DNA of 64,000 nt from Bordetella sp. 02P26C-1 (GCF_009763255.1 NZ_WSJB01000006.1:1-64000), one strand, 5' to 3'; positions 27,614-36,760 are shown, numbered from the stretch's first letter. A program made the numbers and translations. Notes: generated by a model from the letters alone, not told the origin.

Positions 27614-28639
27614 ATGACCGCATCATCCGAAGCCTTGCACCGTAATTCCGTTGTCATCGACGGCCTGGTTTTCTTCAGCGATGGCGACACTCGCGACATG
27701 TTGGCCGGTGGCGTCAGCGCAATCAACCTCACCGTGACTGAAATGAGCGCCGGCTTTGAAGAGGCGTTGCGCGATGCCGTGACCTGGCGCGAGCGCGCGT
27801 TGGATCCTTCCAGCTCCTGGGTGCTGGTCGAACAAACCGAGGACATCGTACGCGCCAAGCAAGAGGGCAAGCTGGGGCTCATCATGGGCTGGCAAAACGC
27901 CAAGCCGCTGGGCGACCAGATCGATCGCGTCAAACTATTCCATACCCTGGGTCTGCGCGTCATTCAGCTGACCTACAACGAGGCCAACCTGATCGGCGAC
28001 GGTTGCCTGGAAAAGCGCAACGCGGGCCTGTCCATGCTGGGCATCGAAATGGTGAAAGAAATGAATCGCGTCGGTATCGCGATCGATCTGAGCCATTGTG
28101 CACCGCAAACCTGCCTGGATGCCGCGCAACATAGCACCAAGCCCGTGTTGCTCACGCATGCCAACGCCAACGCCATCATCGTGCGCCCGCGCAACAAATC
28201 CGACGATGTGATCCGCGCCGTGGCCGATACCGGCGGCGTGATTGGTTGCAGCATCCACGCCTATCTGCTCTGGCGCGGCAAGGCCGGTCAGCGTCCGACC
28301 ATGGAAGACTTCGTCGCCAACATCAAGCACATCGGCAATCTGGTCGGCTATGAGCACGTCGGCATCGGCACCGATTATCCGTCTGTCGAAACGTACGAAG
28401 CCGTGCGTCACGTCATGGTCATGTCGCGCACCAAGTACGCTGCCTCGGGCGGCGACTTCTCCAGCGCGTTTGGCGATGTGATGGAAGCGCGCTATCCCGT
28501 AGAAATCCCCACCCCCGCTCAGTTCCCCCGCATTACCGAAGCGTTGGAACAAGCCGGCTTGACCGCTGGCCAGATCGAAGGCGTGCTCGGAGGCAACTTC
28601 CAGCGCGCATTCAACGACATCTGGTCGGTTGCGAAATAG
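27614..28639 (+). CDS. M19 (membrane dipeptidase)-like protein with degenerate metal site
   Basis: The 341-residue protein has the TIM-barrel layout of renal dipeptidases: VIDG at the start, GLIMGWQNA, QLTYNEANLIGDGC, AIDLSHCA, LLTHANA and GIGTDYPS. Compared with human DPEP1 as I recall it, ligands His20 and Asp22 are Leu18 and Phe20 here, and the bridging Glu125 is Gln in GWQNA. The two His of the second site (DLSH, LTHA) remain. A Pseudomonas M19-like protein of the glycine-betaine catabolic cluster shows similar losses, so this may be a distinct subfamily, not an ordinary dipeptidase. Start has AGGAG upstream. A paralogue lies at 33093-34118. Confidence 0.85.
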   Translation: MTASSEALHRNSVVIDGLVFFSDGDTRDMLAGGVSAINLTVTEMSAGFEEALRDAVTWRERALDPSSSWVLVEQTEDIVRAKQEGKLGLIMGWQNAKPLGDQIDRVKLFHTLGLRVIQLTYNEANLIGDGCLEKRNAGLSMLGIEMVKEMNRVGIAIDLSHCAPQTCLDAAQHSTKPVLLTHANANAIIVRPRNKSDDVIRAVADTGGVIGCSIHAYLLWRGKAGQRPTMEDFVANIKHIGNLVGYEHVGIGTDYPSVETYEAVRHVMVMSRTKYAASGGDFSSAFGDVMEARYPVEIPTPAQFPRITEALEQAGLTAGQIEGVLGGNFQRAFNDIWSVAK

Positions 28640-28666
28640 TCAGCACAGCAACCCCAAGAGGAATGT

Positions 28667-29641
28667 ATGAAGCTGTTATCGAAGTGCCTTGCTAGTGTGA
28701 TCGCCGTCTCGGCCTTGTTTGCCGCGGCCCCTGCCGCTGCGGATGACAAATACCCGAACCGCCCGATACGATTGATCGTGCCGTATAACGCCGGCGGTTC
28801 CACCGATATGGTGGCACGCCGTCTGGCCGAGCTCTCGGAACCCATCCTCGGCCAAACCATCATCGTGGAAAACCGTGGCGGCGCAGGCGCGACGCTCAGC
28901 TCCAAGGCGATGGTTGGCGCCAAGCCCGATGGCTATACATTGGGCGTGATCCTCAGCCCGACGCTGCGCATGCCGCACATCGCGGATGTGGGCTACGACC
29001 CGTTGAAGGACTTCACTTACATCGTGGCGCTGGCTGGCTACACCGTGGGTGCGGCCGTCTTGGCGGACTCGCCGTTCAAGACCTTCTCGGATCTGGTGGA
29101 GTACGCCAAAGCCAATCCCGAAAAGATCACCTACGGTACCGCGAGCGTGGGCAGTTTCTCCAACGTGATGATGGAAGAAACCGCCTCGCGTCACGGCATC
29201 AAATGGCGGCACATCCCCTTCAAGGGCGAATCCGAAGTGATCCCGGCGGTCGTGGGAGGTTTCCTCGACGTGTATGCGGGCTCGACCACGGTATTGCCCA
29301 TGGTCAACTCCGGCAAGATGCGCATGCTGGTGACCTGGGGCGCCAAGCGTGCGCCGCAGTTCCCCGACACACCCACGCTGGAAGAAGTCGACGGTACGCC
29401 GCCGATCTTTGCTCCCATGGGCATCATCGGCCCCAAGGGCATGGACCCCGCGGTCGTCAAAAAACTGCATGATGTGTTCAAGCAGGTCGCTGACACCCAA
29501 GCGTTCAAGGACGCGTTGTTTCAGTTCGGCATGCAAGAGAACTACATGAACACCGAGGACTACGCTAAGTACGCCGGCGAGCAGTTTGCGCTGGAAGGCG
29601 AGATCGTCAAGAAGCTAGGCTTGGCGGAAAACAAGAAGTAA
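28667..29641 (+). CDS. Bug/TctC-type periplasmic receptor
   Basis: The 324-residue receptor has a signal peptide (ending PAAA), the signature RPIRLIVPYNAGGSTDMVARR and the IIVENRGGAGA loop, then GKMRMLVTWGAKRAPQFPDTP. It lies 27 bp after the M19-like gene with a good ribosome site (AGAGGA), so it probably binds the substrate of the neighbouring oxidoreductase and M19 enzymes. No cognate TctAB permease is encoded nearby. Confidence 0.93.
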   Translation: MKLLSKCLASVIAVSALFAAAPAAADDKYPNRPIRLIVPYNAGGSTDMVARRLAELSEPILGQTIIVENRGGAGATLSSKAMVGAKPDGYTLGVILSPTLRMPHIADVGYDPLKDFTYIVALAGYTVGAAVLADSPFKTFSDLVEYAKANPEKITYGTASVGSFSNVMMEETASRHGIKWRHIPFKGESEVIPAVVGGFLDVYAGSTTVLPMVNSGKMRMLVTWGAKRAPQFPDTPTLEEVDGTPPIFAPMGIIGPKGMDPAVVKKLHDVFKQVADTQAFKDALFQFGMQENYMNTEDYAKYAGEQFALEGEIVKKLGLAENKK

Positions 29642-29653
29642 CCCGTGGGCTAA

Positions 29654-29695
29654 GGGAGAGTTCTGCTCTGCTGCGCAGGCGCCGGACTCTCTCCC
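29654..29695 (+). terminator. Possible stem-loop after the Bug gene
   Basis: GGGAGAG at 29654-29660 and CTCTCCC at 29689-29695 can pair across a 28-base loop, 13 bp after the Bug stop. No T-run follows, so a Rho-independent terminator is doubtful. It may instead stabilise the upstream mRNA or mark an operon boundary before the next oxidoreductase gene. Confidence 0.3.
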
Positions 29696-29769
29696 CCGAT
29701 GCGGACATCACCGCAGCGCGTCTGCGGGGATTGCCCGATAACTCAGTTTTTACACCGCGCGATGTGGGT

Positions 29770-31017
29770 ATGAGCGAAGCCTTACGAGTTGGAGTGATTG
29801 GCGCGGGCATCGTCGGGCTTTCGACCGCGCTATGGTTGCAGCGTGCCGGCATTCGGCAAGTCACGCTGATCGACCGTGCGGCCCCAGGCAGTGGCACGTC
29901 TTTCGGCAACGCCGGCGTATTCGCGGAGTTCTCGCGCGTGCCGTACACGAGCTGGAAGCAGCTCAAACAACTGCCCTTCGCATTGCGCGACAAAACAAGC
30001 CCCATCGCCGTGCGGCGCAACTACTTGCCCAACCTATGGCGCTACGCCACCGAGTTTGCCAGGGCCTGTACACCATCGCGGTTCGAGGCGGGCTGTGTCG
30101 CGCTGACTCAACTGCAGCAGACGGCATCGGACGACACCTATACGCTGGTGACGATGACAGGGGCTACTTCACTCGTGCGCGACGATGGGGTGCTCTCGCT
30201 CAGTTCGAGCGCCGAAGGACTCGAACGAGCGCTCGCGGGCCATATAGGCCTGCGCGAGCGCCTGGGCGCGCACGCCATGCGCTTGAATGCGGCGGACGCA
30301 GCGGCCATGGAGCCGGGCATCGGCCCCTTTCATGCGGGTGGCGTCTACTACCCAGATGCTCGCTTTACGCTAGACCCGCATGCCCTTTGTGTCCATTACG
30401 CCGAGCACTTCGTCAGCCAGGGCGGCCAATTTTTGCAAGCGCAAATCCATACCATCAATGCGTCTCGCGATAGCTGCTCGCTCATGGCCGACGGAAGGTC
30501 GCATGCATTTGACCATGTGATCGTGTGCGCCGGCGTCGAGGGCGCGCGGTTATCCGCCGGCTTGGGGTGTCGACTACCTCTCGTTAGCGAACGCGGCTAC
30601 CACTTGATGCTCGACGGTGCCACCGTGCAGCTCAACCGACCGGTAGCATGGTTGGAGAAATCGGTATACCTCACGCCCATGCGCGGTGGTATCCGCGCGG
30701 CCGGCATTGCGGAATTTGCCTCGCCCGATGAGCCTCCAAATGAGGATTTGTACACGCTATTGGAAAACGATGTCGCCACCATGTTGGGCAAGCGCGTGAA
30801 GGTCTTGTCCAAATGGATAGGCGCTCGTCCCTCCACGCCCGATTCGCTCCCCATCATGGGGCGCGTGCCCGGCCAACCCGCCGTTACACTGGCGCTGGGG
30901 CATGGTCACCTGGGTTTGACCTTTGCCGCCGTCACGGGGCGCATGGTCGCGGAAAGCGTGGTAGCGGGACGGGATACCGTTGAGATGCGACCATTCACGC
31001 CTGCCCGATTCTCCTGA
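29770..31017 (+). CDS. FAD-dependent oxidoreductase, D-amino-acid dehydrogenase (DadA)-like
   Basis: The 415-residue flavoprotein has the Rossmann motif VIGAGIVGLSTALWLQRAG near the N-terminus, then TSFGNAGVF, which resembles the DadA FAD-binding loop. The C-terminal part has SLPIMGRVPGQPAVTLALGHGHLGLT, typical of DadA-like enzymes. It would oxidise an amino acid or related amine to a keto compound and pass electrons to the respiratory chain. The ATG giving MSEALRVGVIGAG is preferred over an upstream TTG. It is about 130 bp behind the Bug gene and 89 bp ahead of a LysR gene. Confidence 0.85.
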   Translation: MSEALRVGVIGAGIVGLSTALWLQRAGIRQVTLIDRAAPGSGTSFGNAGVFAEFSRVPYTSWKQLKQLPFALRDKTSPIAVRRNYLPNLWRYATEFARACTPSRFEAGCVALTQLQQTASDDTYTLVTMTGATSLVRDDGVLSLSSSAEGLERALAGHIGLRERLGAHAMRLNAADAAAMEPGIGPFHAGGVYYPDARFTLDPHALCVHYAEHFVSQGGQFLQAQIHTINASRDSCSLMADGRSHAFDHVIVCAGVEGARLSAGLGCRLPLVSERGYHLMLDGATVQLNRPVAWLEKSVYLTPMRGGIRAAGIAEFASPDEPPNEDLYTLLENDVATMLGKRVKVLSKWIGARPSTPDSLPIMGRVPGQPAVTLALGHGHLGLTFAAVTGRMVAESVVAGRDTVEMRPFTPARFS

Positions 31018-31106
31018 TGGCGGTGTCGTTTGGCGTCTAGCTTTAGCGTTGCGCGGCGTCAGGTCAAAGTTGTAGCGGGCGGACGTAGATTTTCAATCAA
31101 TGTGTC

Positions 31107-32030
31107 ATGAATCTGAACTTACTGAAGGTTTTCGATGCCGTGATGCAGGAGCGCAACGTCACCCGCGCGGCCGAACGCCTATGCATTTCACAATCGGCCG
31201 TGAGCAACGCCTTGGCCAAACTCCGCGCCGAGTTCAAGGATGAACTTTTCGTACGGCACCTGGGCGGTGTCGCGCCCACCGCGCGTGCCGAACTGATATG
31301 GCCGAATCTTCGGGCAGCGATACGCGAAGTCAACCGTATCCGTTTGCACAACGATTTTGATCCCAGATTGTCCTCGGCAACCTTCCGGATCGCGGCTTCC
31401 GATTACGCGCATCATTTTCTGCTGGCGCCGTTTATCAAGTACCTTCTACGCGAAGCCCCTCACGTCTCGCTTAGCCTCTGTCCCTATGCGATGGACCGCC
31501 TTGAGGAAATGCTACGTGAAGGCGAAATAGATGTGGCCGCAGGAATACTGCCCAATATCCCGGAAGAATTCCCCAACATGGTCATCGAAGTCATCCCGTA
31601 TGTATGCGTGATGCGCAAAGACCATCCGCTGGCGCAAAAGCCCATGACCGTGGAGGCATTTTCGACAGCCAAGCACCTGCGCATCAGTGTATCGGCTAGC
31701 GGCACCAGCGCCATCGAAGGGCATCTGGAAGGCTACGGCATACGCAGGCAAATCGCATTGACCTTGAATCAGATCAGCATCGCGCCTCGCATCGTCTCGG
31801 AAACCGATTTGCTGGCGCTGTTGCCGCGCAAATTGGTGGAGAACAGCCGCTACTCCGACAGGCTCCACGTCACCGAGACGCCGGTACCGATCCCCGGCAA
31901 TCAAGTGAAGCTGGTGTGGCATCGTCGTAACGATGATGTCCCGCCACACCGTTGGCTGCGTCATAGCTTGGTACGGTGCGTGAAGAACGGGACCACGCAT
32001 GAGAAAACCGAGCCGACCGGGTTGATGTGA
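31107..32030 (+). CDS. LysR family transcriptional regulator
   Basis: The 307-residue regulator has the N-terminal LysR helix-turn-helix (NLLKVFDAVMQERNVTRAAE, then LCISQSAVSNALAKLR) and a periplasmic-binding-like effector domain resembling the NodD/NahR group. It is co-directional with the oxidoreductase operon and convergent with the second Bug-M19 module. Its target is not obvious, since it lacks a divergent partner. Confidence 0.92.
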   Translation: MNLNLLKVFDAVMQERNVTRAAERLCISQSAVSNALAKLRAEFKDELFVRHLGGVAPTARAELIWPNLRAAIREVNRIRLHNDFDPRLSSATFRIAASDYAHHFLLAPFIKYLLREAPHVSLSLCPYAMDRLEEMLREGEIDVAAGILPNIPEEFPNMVIEVIPYVCVMRKDHPLAQKPMTVEAFSTAKHLRISVSASGTSAIEGHLEGYGIRRQIALTLNQISIAPRIVSETDLLALLPRKLVENSRYSDRLHVTETPVPIPGNQVKLVWHRRNDDVPPHRWLRHSLVRCVKNGTTHEKTEPTGLM

Positions 32031-32083
32031 TTGGCTCCATACAGCGCGCCGCCGTGGCGCTCGGCCATGGCGACGCAGCTGCG

Positions 32084-33070
32084 TTACTGCTTACCCAAAA
32101 ACGACCAGCCCTCAATTTCCGAGTTGATGAGATCCACGAACTCTTGCGGTGGTCCGCCGGCGGCCATGACGCCGCGCTTGCGCAGCGTTTCGCGCACGTC
32201 TTCCGATGCCATAACCTCGCGAGCCGCCTTTGCGATTTTTTCCTTAACCGCGTCCGGCGTGGCCGCCGGGGCCAGAATGCCGAACCAGGTTCCCCGCACG
32301 AAGTCTGGCATGCCGCTTTCGTCGAAGGTCGGGATCTCTGGAGCGATCTCGGAGCGTTCCGGCGTTGCAATCGCGAGGATACGCACGCGACCCGATTGTG
32401 CAGCGACCATCGAAGCGGTGAGCGTATCGATCGTGAAATCGACGTGCCCCGCTTGCAGGTCCATCATTCCCGGACCGCTGCCCTTGTAGGGCACCTGCAG
32501 GAAATCAATATCCGCGTCGCGCTTTAAAACTTCGCTGATCAAGTGCGCGGTGGTGTTTACACCGGTAGAGGCAAAAGTCAGTTTTCCCTGTTGCTCCTTT
32601 GCCAGCGCGATGAATTCAGACAGCGTTTTAGCGGGCAACGAATCCCTGACCGTCAGAACATAGGGGACCTTCGCGATGAGCGTCAAGGGAGTGAAGTCCT
32701 TGAGCGAATCGTAGGGAAGACCTTTGTTCGTGAAACGCGTGATGGTCAACTCGGGCGAAGAGCCAAACAGAAGCTCGTAGCCGTCTGGCGTCGTACGGGC
32801 GACCTTGGCGGCACCGATGGTGCCGCTGGCGCCGCCCAGATTTTCGACCACCACACTGGTACCCAGCAGCGCTCCCATGCGTTCAGCGACAATCCGCGCG
32901 GTAATATCCGTGCTGCCCCCGGGCGGATAGGCGACGATAAGCCGAATGGGTTTAGCTGGAAAATCCGGAGACGCTTCGACCGCTGGCGACACCGCCAGAA
33001 GCGATGCGCCGATGACGGCGCCGCACACCGTTGCCAGACCGCGCCGAAAATACTTAGTAATCAAACTCAT
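32084..33070 (-). CDS. Bug/TctC-type periplasmic receptor
   Basis: The 328-residue receptor begins with a Lys/Arg-containing N-terminus and hydrophobic signal sequence (ending VEA), then KPIRLIVAYPPGGSTDITAR, VVVENLGGASGTIGA and VPYKGSGPGMMDLQAGHVD. It lies 22 bp downstream of the M19-like gene at 33093, repeating the M19-Bug pairing of 27614-29641 in the opposite orientation. The start is the ATG giving MSLITKYFRRG; the longer frame runs into the M19 gene. Confidence 0.93.
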   Translation of the reverse strand: MSLITKYFRRGLATVCGAVIGASLLAVSPAVEASPDFPAKPIRLIVAYPPGGSTDITARIVAERMGALLGTSVVVENLGGASGTIGAAKVARTTPDGYELLFGSSPELTITRFTNKGLPYDSLKDFTPLTLIAKVPYVLTVRDSLPAKTLSEFIALAKEQQGKLTFASTGVNTTAHLISEVLKRDADIDFLQVPYKGSGPGMMDLQAGHVDFTIDTLTASMVAAQSGRVRILAIATPERSEIAPEIPTFDESGMPDFVRGTWFGILAPAATPDAVKEKIAKAAREVMASEDVRETLRKRGVMAAGGPPQEFVDLINSEIEGWSFLGKQ

Positions 33071-33092
33071 GATTGCTTCCTCGGCCAGCGCG

Positions 33093-34118
33093 TTAGCCGC
33101 CCCAAATCTCGCCCAGAATCCGCAGGAAATTGCCGCCGATGATTTTCTCGACGTCGCTTTCGTTGATGCCGGCATCGAGCAGCGCGGCAGTGATGTTGCT
33201 CATCTTGCGGGCTGAGTCAAAGCCTTCGGGATATCGCGCCTTGACGGAATGGCCGAAGGCGCGCGAGAAGTCGCCGCCGCTCTTGGCGTAGAACTTCTCA
33301 CCCATTTCAATCACGTGACGCACGGCATCGTAGGAGCGCACGCTCGGATAGTCCGTGCCGATGCCGACGTGGTCATAGCCCACGAGTTTGCCCACGTGTT
33401 TAACGTTGCTGATGAAACCTTCCATGGACGGCGGACGCTGCGGATCGCCTTCCCAATTCAGGAATCCGTGTACGCTGATCCCGATCATGCCGCCAGAATT
33501 GGCCACGGCCTTGATGGCTTCATCCGACTTGTTGCGCTTGCGCGGTTGCAGCGCGGAGGCGTTGGCGTGAGTTAAAAGCACGGGCTTTTTGGAATACTTG
33601 GCGGCGTCCAAAGTCGTCTGCTCGCCACAGTGGCTCAGGTCAACGGCCACGCCGACTTCATTCATGCGCGCGATAGCTTCGATACCGAAATTGGTCAGGC
33701 CACTGTTGCGAGCCTCCAGACAGGCGTCGCCTATATAGTTGGCCTCGTTATAGGTCAGCTGCATGACGCGAACGCCAAGCGCGGCAAAAGCCTCGATCCG
33801 TTCAATCCGGTCCTCAATGGGCCGCATGCTCTGCCAACCCATGATCAGACCCACCTTCCCTTGCGCTTTCGCCGCCACGATATCGTCGGCGTTAAGCACC
33901 AGTTTCCACGGGCAGCCCGGCTGACGCAGGCGCTCCCGCCATTCGCAGACTTCGTCGAACGCGCGTTGCGGGTCGGCGCGGTAATCCGACACGGTGACGT
34001 TCGCCGCCGTAACGCCGCCCGCCAACAGGTCGCTGGCGTCGCCATCACTGAAATAAATCAGACCGTCAATAACGATGGACCGATCATGAAGCGCTTGGGA
34101 TTGTGCTGAGCTGTTCAC
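33093..34118 (-). CDS. Second M19-like protein with degenerate metal site
   Basis: The 341-residue paralogue of the 27614 gene has the same length and, by eye, about half its residues in common. It also lacks the N-terminal metal pair (VIDGLIYF: Leu20 and Tyr22 in place of His and Asp) and has Gln for the bridging Glu (GWQSM), while keeping DLSHCG and LLTHANA. It starts with GTG behind a strong ribosome site (GGAGGT). With the following Bug gene it forms a two-gene unit read toward the LysR gene. Confidence 0.85.
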   Translation of the reverse strand: MNSSAQSQALHDRSIVIDGLIYFSDGDASDLLAGGVTAANVTVSDYRADPQRAFDEVCEWRERLRQPGCPWKLVLNADDIVAAKAQGKVGLIMGWQSMRPIEDRIERIEAFAALGVRVMQLTYNEANYIGDACLEARNSGLTNFGIEAIARMNEVGVAVDLSHCGEQTTLDAAKYSKKPVLLTHANASALQPRKRNKSDEAIKAVANSGGMIGISVHGFLNWEGDPQRPPSMEGFISNVKHVGKLVGYDHVGIGTDYPSVRSYDAVRHVIEMGEKFYAKSGGDFSRAFGHSVKARYPEGFDSARKMSNITAALLDAGINESDVEKIIGGNFLRILGEIWGG

Positions 34119-34216
34119 TGAAGTACCTCCGGTTGAGGATCATCATTGAAGATGAATTCGAGGTACGGGTCCAATCACATGTGCTTGAGGCCACCATCAT
34201 TTTTTTAAATAATGCA

Positions 34217-34244
34217 GGAGGCAGGTGCTACGCCACCTGCCTCC
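34217..34244 (-). terminator. Perfect 11-bp stem-loop behind the SDR operon
   Basis: GGAGGCAGGTG (34217-34227) and CACCTGCCTCC (34234-34244) are perfectly complementary around a 6-base loop. On the reverse strand the hairpin starts 11 bases after the SDR stop and is followed by an AT-rich stretch (TGCATTATTT). This fits a terminator of the Bug-SDR-SDR transcript, with a weak U-run. It also separates that operon from the promoter of the next M19 gene. Confidence 0.65.
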
Positions 34245-34254
34245 CCGCCTGCCG

Positions 34255-35031
34255 CTACGGCATGAAGCTGCCGCCATTGATATCGAGTATCGAACCGGTC
34301 GAATAGGCTGCATCGGGCGACACGAGATACGCCACACCCGCCGCGACCTCTCGCGGCAAGCCCATACGACCGGCGGGAGTAGCGCTGGCGAGGTCTCCAT
34401 TGACCGTATCACTGACGGCCGCTGTCATGTCGGTGCGAATCCGCCCGGGAGCCACGCTATTCACGGTGACGCCGTAAGGCGCGACCTCGGCCGCGAGCAC
34501 GCGCGCGAAAGCCACCATCCCCGCCTTGGTGGCTTGATAGTGCGCGCCTGGTACATGCGTGCGCGTGCGTGCGGCTTGGCTGGCAATCATGACGATGCGC
34601 CCCCAGCCCTGTCGCTGGATCGCGGGTAAACACGTTCGGGTGACGAGAAACATGCCCGTCAGATTGACGGCGAGGACTTGTTGCCATTCGTCCAAAGGCA
34701 TGTCGATCACTTTACGCTTGGCGCCCTGGGTCTTCGGCGAGATTCCCGCATTGTTGATGAGGACCGCCAAATCGTCCCACCACTGCCCCAGTTGAACGGG
34801 CAGGCCGGCGACTGCTTGCGGGTCTGCGATGTCAATTTCCACACCCATCGCCTGATGGCCGGCGGTCTTTAGCTGCGTCGCACAGCGGTGAACCGCGTCG
34901 GCCCGATCCACGAGCACGACGCGGTAGCCGTCCTCGGCGAGACGCGTTGCGATGGCGTAGCCAATCTGGCCCGCGGCGCCAGTTATGAGCGCGACATAAG
35001 AGCGTCCCGCTGCATTCAGATGTGGCTTCAT
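34255..35031 (-). CDS. Short-chain dehydrogenase/reductase
   Basis: The 258-residue classical SDR has the cofactor motif TGAAGQIGYAIA near the N-terminus, NNAG, the active-site Ser in MIASQAA, and Tyr-x3-Lys as HYQATKAG. The C-terminus ends SILDINGGSFMP. It would oxidise or reduce a hydroxy/keto group with NAD(P). The start ATG overlaps the stop of the upstream SDR (ATGA), so the two are translationally coupled. Confidence 0.9.
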   Translation of the reverse strand: MKPHLNAAGRSYVALITGAAGQIGYAIATRLAEDGYRVVLVDRADAVHRCATQLKTAGHQAMGVEIDIADPQAVAGLPVQLGQWWDDLAVLINNAGISPKTQGAKRKVIDMPLDEWQQVLAVNLTGMFLVTRTCLPAIQRQGWGRIVMIASQAARTRTHVPGAHYQATKAGMVAFARVLAAEVAPYGVTVNSVAPGRIRTDMTAAVSDTVNGDLASATPAGRMGLPREVAAGVAYLVSPDAAYSTGSILDINGGSFMP

Positions 35032-35759
35032 AGCGGCGCGGCTCCGATGGAAAGGCCACCGCAAGCGTACAGCGTCTGACCGGTGATAAAACGCGAATCT
35101 GCGGACAGAAAAAAGGCAATCGCACCCGCGATATCTTCGGGTTGCCCAAGCCGGCGCAAGGGAATACGGCTTTCGAGCTGTTCGCGCTGTTCCGGGGTCA
35201 TCGGATTGTTATTGCGATACAGCTCGGTCTCTACGGGCCCGGGCGAGATGGTGTTCACCGTAATGCCATGCTTACCGAGTTCCAGTGCCCATGTCCGCGT
35301 AAAACCCATCAGGCCGCTCTTTGCAGCGGAATAGGCGCTGCGACGCGGCATGCCAAGCGCCGCGCGGCTGGCGATGTTGACAATTGCACCTTGGCCAGAT
35401 CGAATCATGGACGGCAGACACGCCTGTACGCATTGCAGGGGCGCGCGCACATTGATGGCGAGGATACGATCCAGTTCCGCGACCGACGTCTCCTCCAACG
35501 TGCTCGAAGTCGTCAGTCCCGCGTTATTGACGACGCTGTCAATTTCGTACGCGCGAGCTAGTTCACTTAAAGCCGCATCTGTCGCCTGGGCATCGGCGAG
35601 ATCTACGGATATAAATGTTCCTGGAAAGGCGCGATCCGGCGCCGTTCGCGCCAGACCGATCACATGATGACCGTCAGCGGCCAAACGCGTGGCGATAGAC
35701 AACCCTATGCCGCGGCTTGCACCGGTGATCAGAGTAATACGGCGAGATGTCTGCTTCAT
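35028..35759 (-). CDS. Short-chain dehydrogenase/reductase
   Basis: The 243-residue classical SDR shows TGASRGIGLSIA, VNNAGLT, the Ser in NIASRAA and the catalytic YSAAKSG, followed by TINPGP-like TISPGPVETEL. It starts 5 bp after the Bug gene and overlaps the next SDR. Together the three form a Bug-SDR-SDR operon, probably importing and oxidising one hydroxylated acid. The start giving MKQTSRR removes 16 residues of upstream open frame that overlap the Bug gene. Confidence 0.9.
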   Translation of the reverse strand: MKQTSRRITLITGASRGIGLSIATRLAADGHHVIGLARTAPDRAFPGTFISVDLADAQATDAALSELARAYEIDSVVNNAGLTTSSTLEETSVAELDRILAINVRAPLQCVQACLPSMIRSGQGAIVNIASRAALGMPRRSAYSAAKSGLMGFTRTWALELGKHGITVNTISPGPVETELYRNNNPMTPEQREQLESRIPLRRLGQPEDIAGAIAFFLSADSRFITGQTLYACGGLSIGAAPL

Positions 35760-35764
35760 CGTAG

Positions 35765-36760
35765 TCAGTCGGCCTTCGCGCCGGATTGACGCACGACGGT
35801 TGCCCATTTTTCGACATCGGCTTTGACCCGCTGCGCAAATTCGCCCGGCGGGTTGGGTTGGGGTGGCACCTGCAGGCCACGCTGCGTCAGCACATCCCGA
35901 GTCGATGCGTCTTGCAATGCAACGTTAATGGCTTTGTTCATCTTGGTGACGATGTCACTATTGGTCTGGGCTGGAGCGAACAGGCCGAACCAGGTGACGA
36001 CTGAAAAATTTGGCACCCCAGACTCGCGCAACGTTGGGATATCGGGCGCCGTGGGCCATCGATCCGGACTCGTCACGCCCAGCGCACGCAGCTTGCCGGC
36101 CTGCACATTCGGCATCACGGTAGGCATATTCTCGAAAATGGAATCCACCTGCCCACCCAGTAGCGCGGTCATGGCGGGTCCGCTGCCGTTGAACGGGACA
36201 TGCATGATGTCCGTTCCGGTTTCGATCTTGAACAGCTCGCAGGACATGTGGATGCTCGAGCCGGGGCCCGACGACCCACAAGTCAGTTTGCCGGGATTTT
36301 TCTTCGCATACTCGATGTATTCGCCGACCGTGCGCACCGGCAGATCGGGATTCACTACCAAAAGGTTTGATACCGTCCCGAATAACGCGACGGCGGAAAA
36401 GTCCTTTGCGATGTCATAGCCCGGATTCGAGTACAGCGTCCGGTTGATCGCATTCGCACCCGAGCCCACGTAAAAGGTATAGCCGTCGGAACCAGCGCGT
36501 AACACCGACACCGCACCGATGTTGCTATTGGCGCCCGGCCGGTTTTGTACCACGATGGGCTGACCGAGGTCCTCCGAGACTTTCTTGGCTATGGTGCGCG
36601 CCACGACATCGGTGGAGCCTCCAGGCGCGTAACCCACCACCCACGTGATGGGGTGACTGGGCCATTCTTGCGGGGATTGTGCGCTCGCGGTCAGGCTAAT
36701 GACACTCGCACCGATCGCCATGCACAGTTGCGGCCAGGCATAACCTCTCTTGATCTCCAT
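35765..36760 (-). CDS. Bug/TctC-type periplasmic receptor
   Basis: The 331-residue receptor has a signal peptide (ending TASA), HPITWVVGYAPGGSTDVVART, IVVQNRPGANSNIGA and VPFNGSGPAMTALLGGQ. The Trp in ITWVV replaces the usual Leu of the IRLIV strand. It heads the Bug-SDR-SDR operon. The LysR gene 212 bp upstream is co-directional and could control it. Confidence 0.92.
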   Translation of the reverse strand: MEIKRGYAWPQLCMAIGASVISLTASAQSPQEWPSHPITWVVGYAPGGSTDVVARTIAKKVSEDLGQPIVVQNRPGANSNIGAVSVLRAGSDGYTFYVGSGANAINRTLYSNPGYDIAKDFSAVALFGTVSNLLVVNPDLPVRTVGEYIEYAKKNPGKLTCGSSGPGSSIHMSCELFKIETGTDIMHVPFNGSGPAMTALLGGQVDSIFENMPTVMPNVQAGKLRALGVTSPDRWPTAPDIPTLRESGVPNFSVVTWFGLFAPAQTNSDIVTKMNKAINVALQDASTRDVLTQRGLQVPPQPNPPGEFAQRVKADVEKWATVVRQSGAKAD

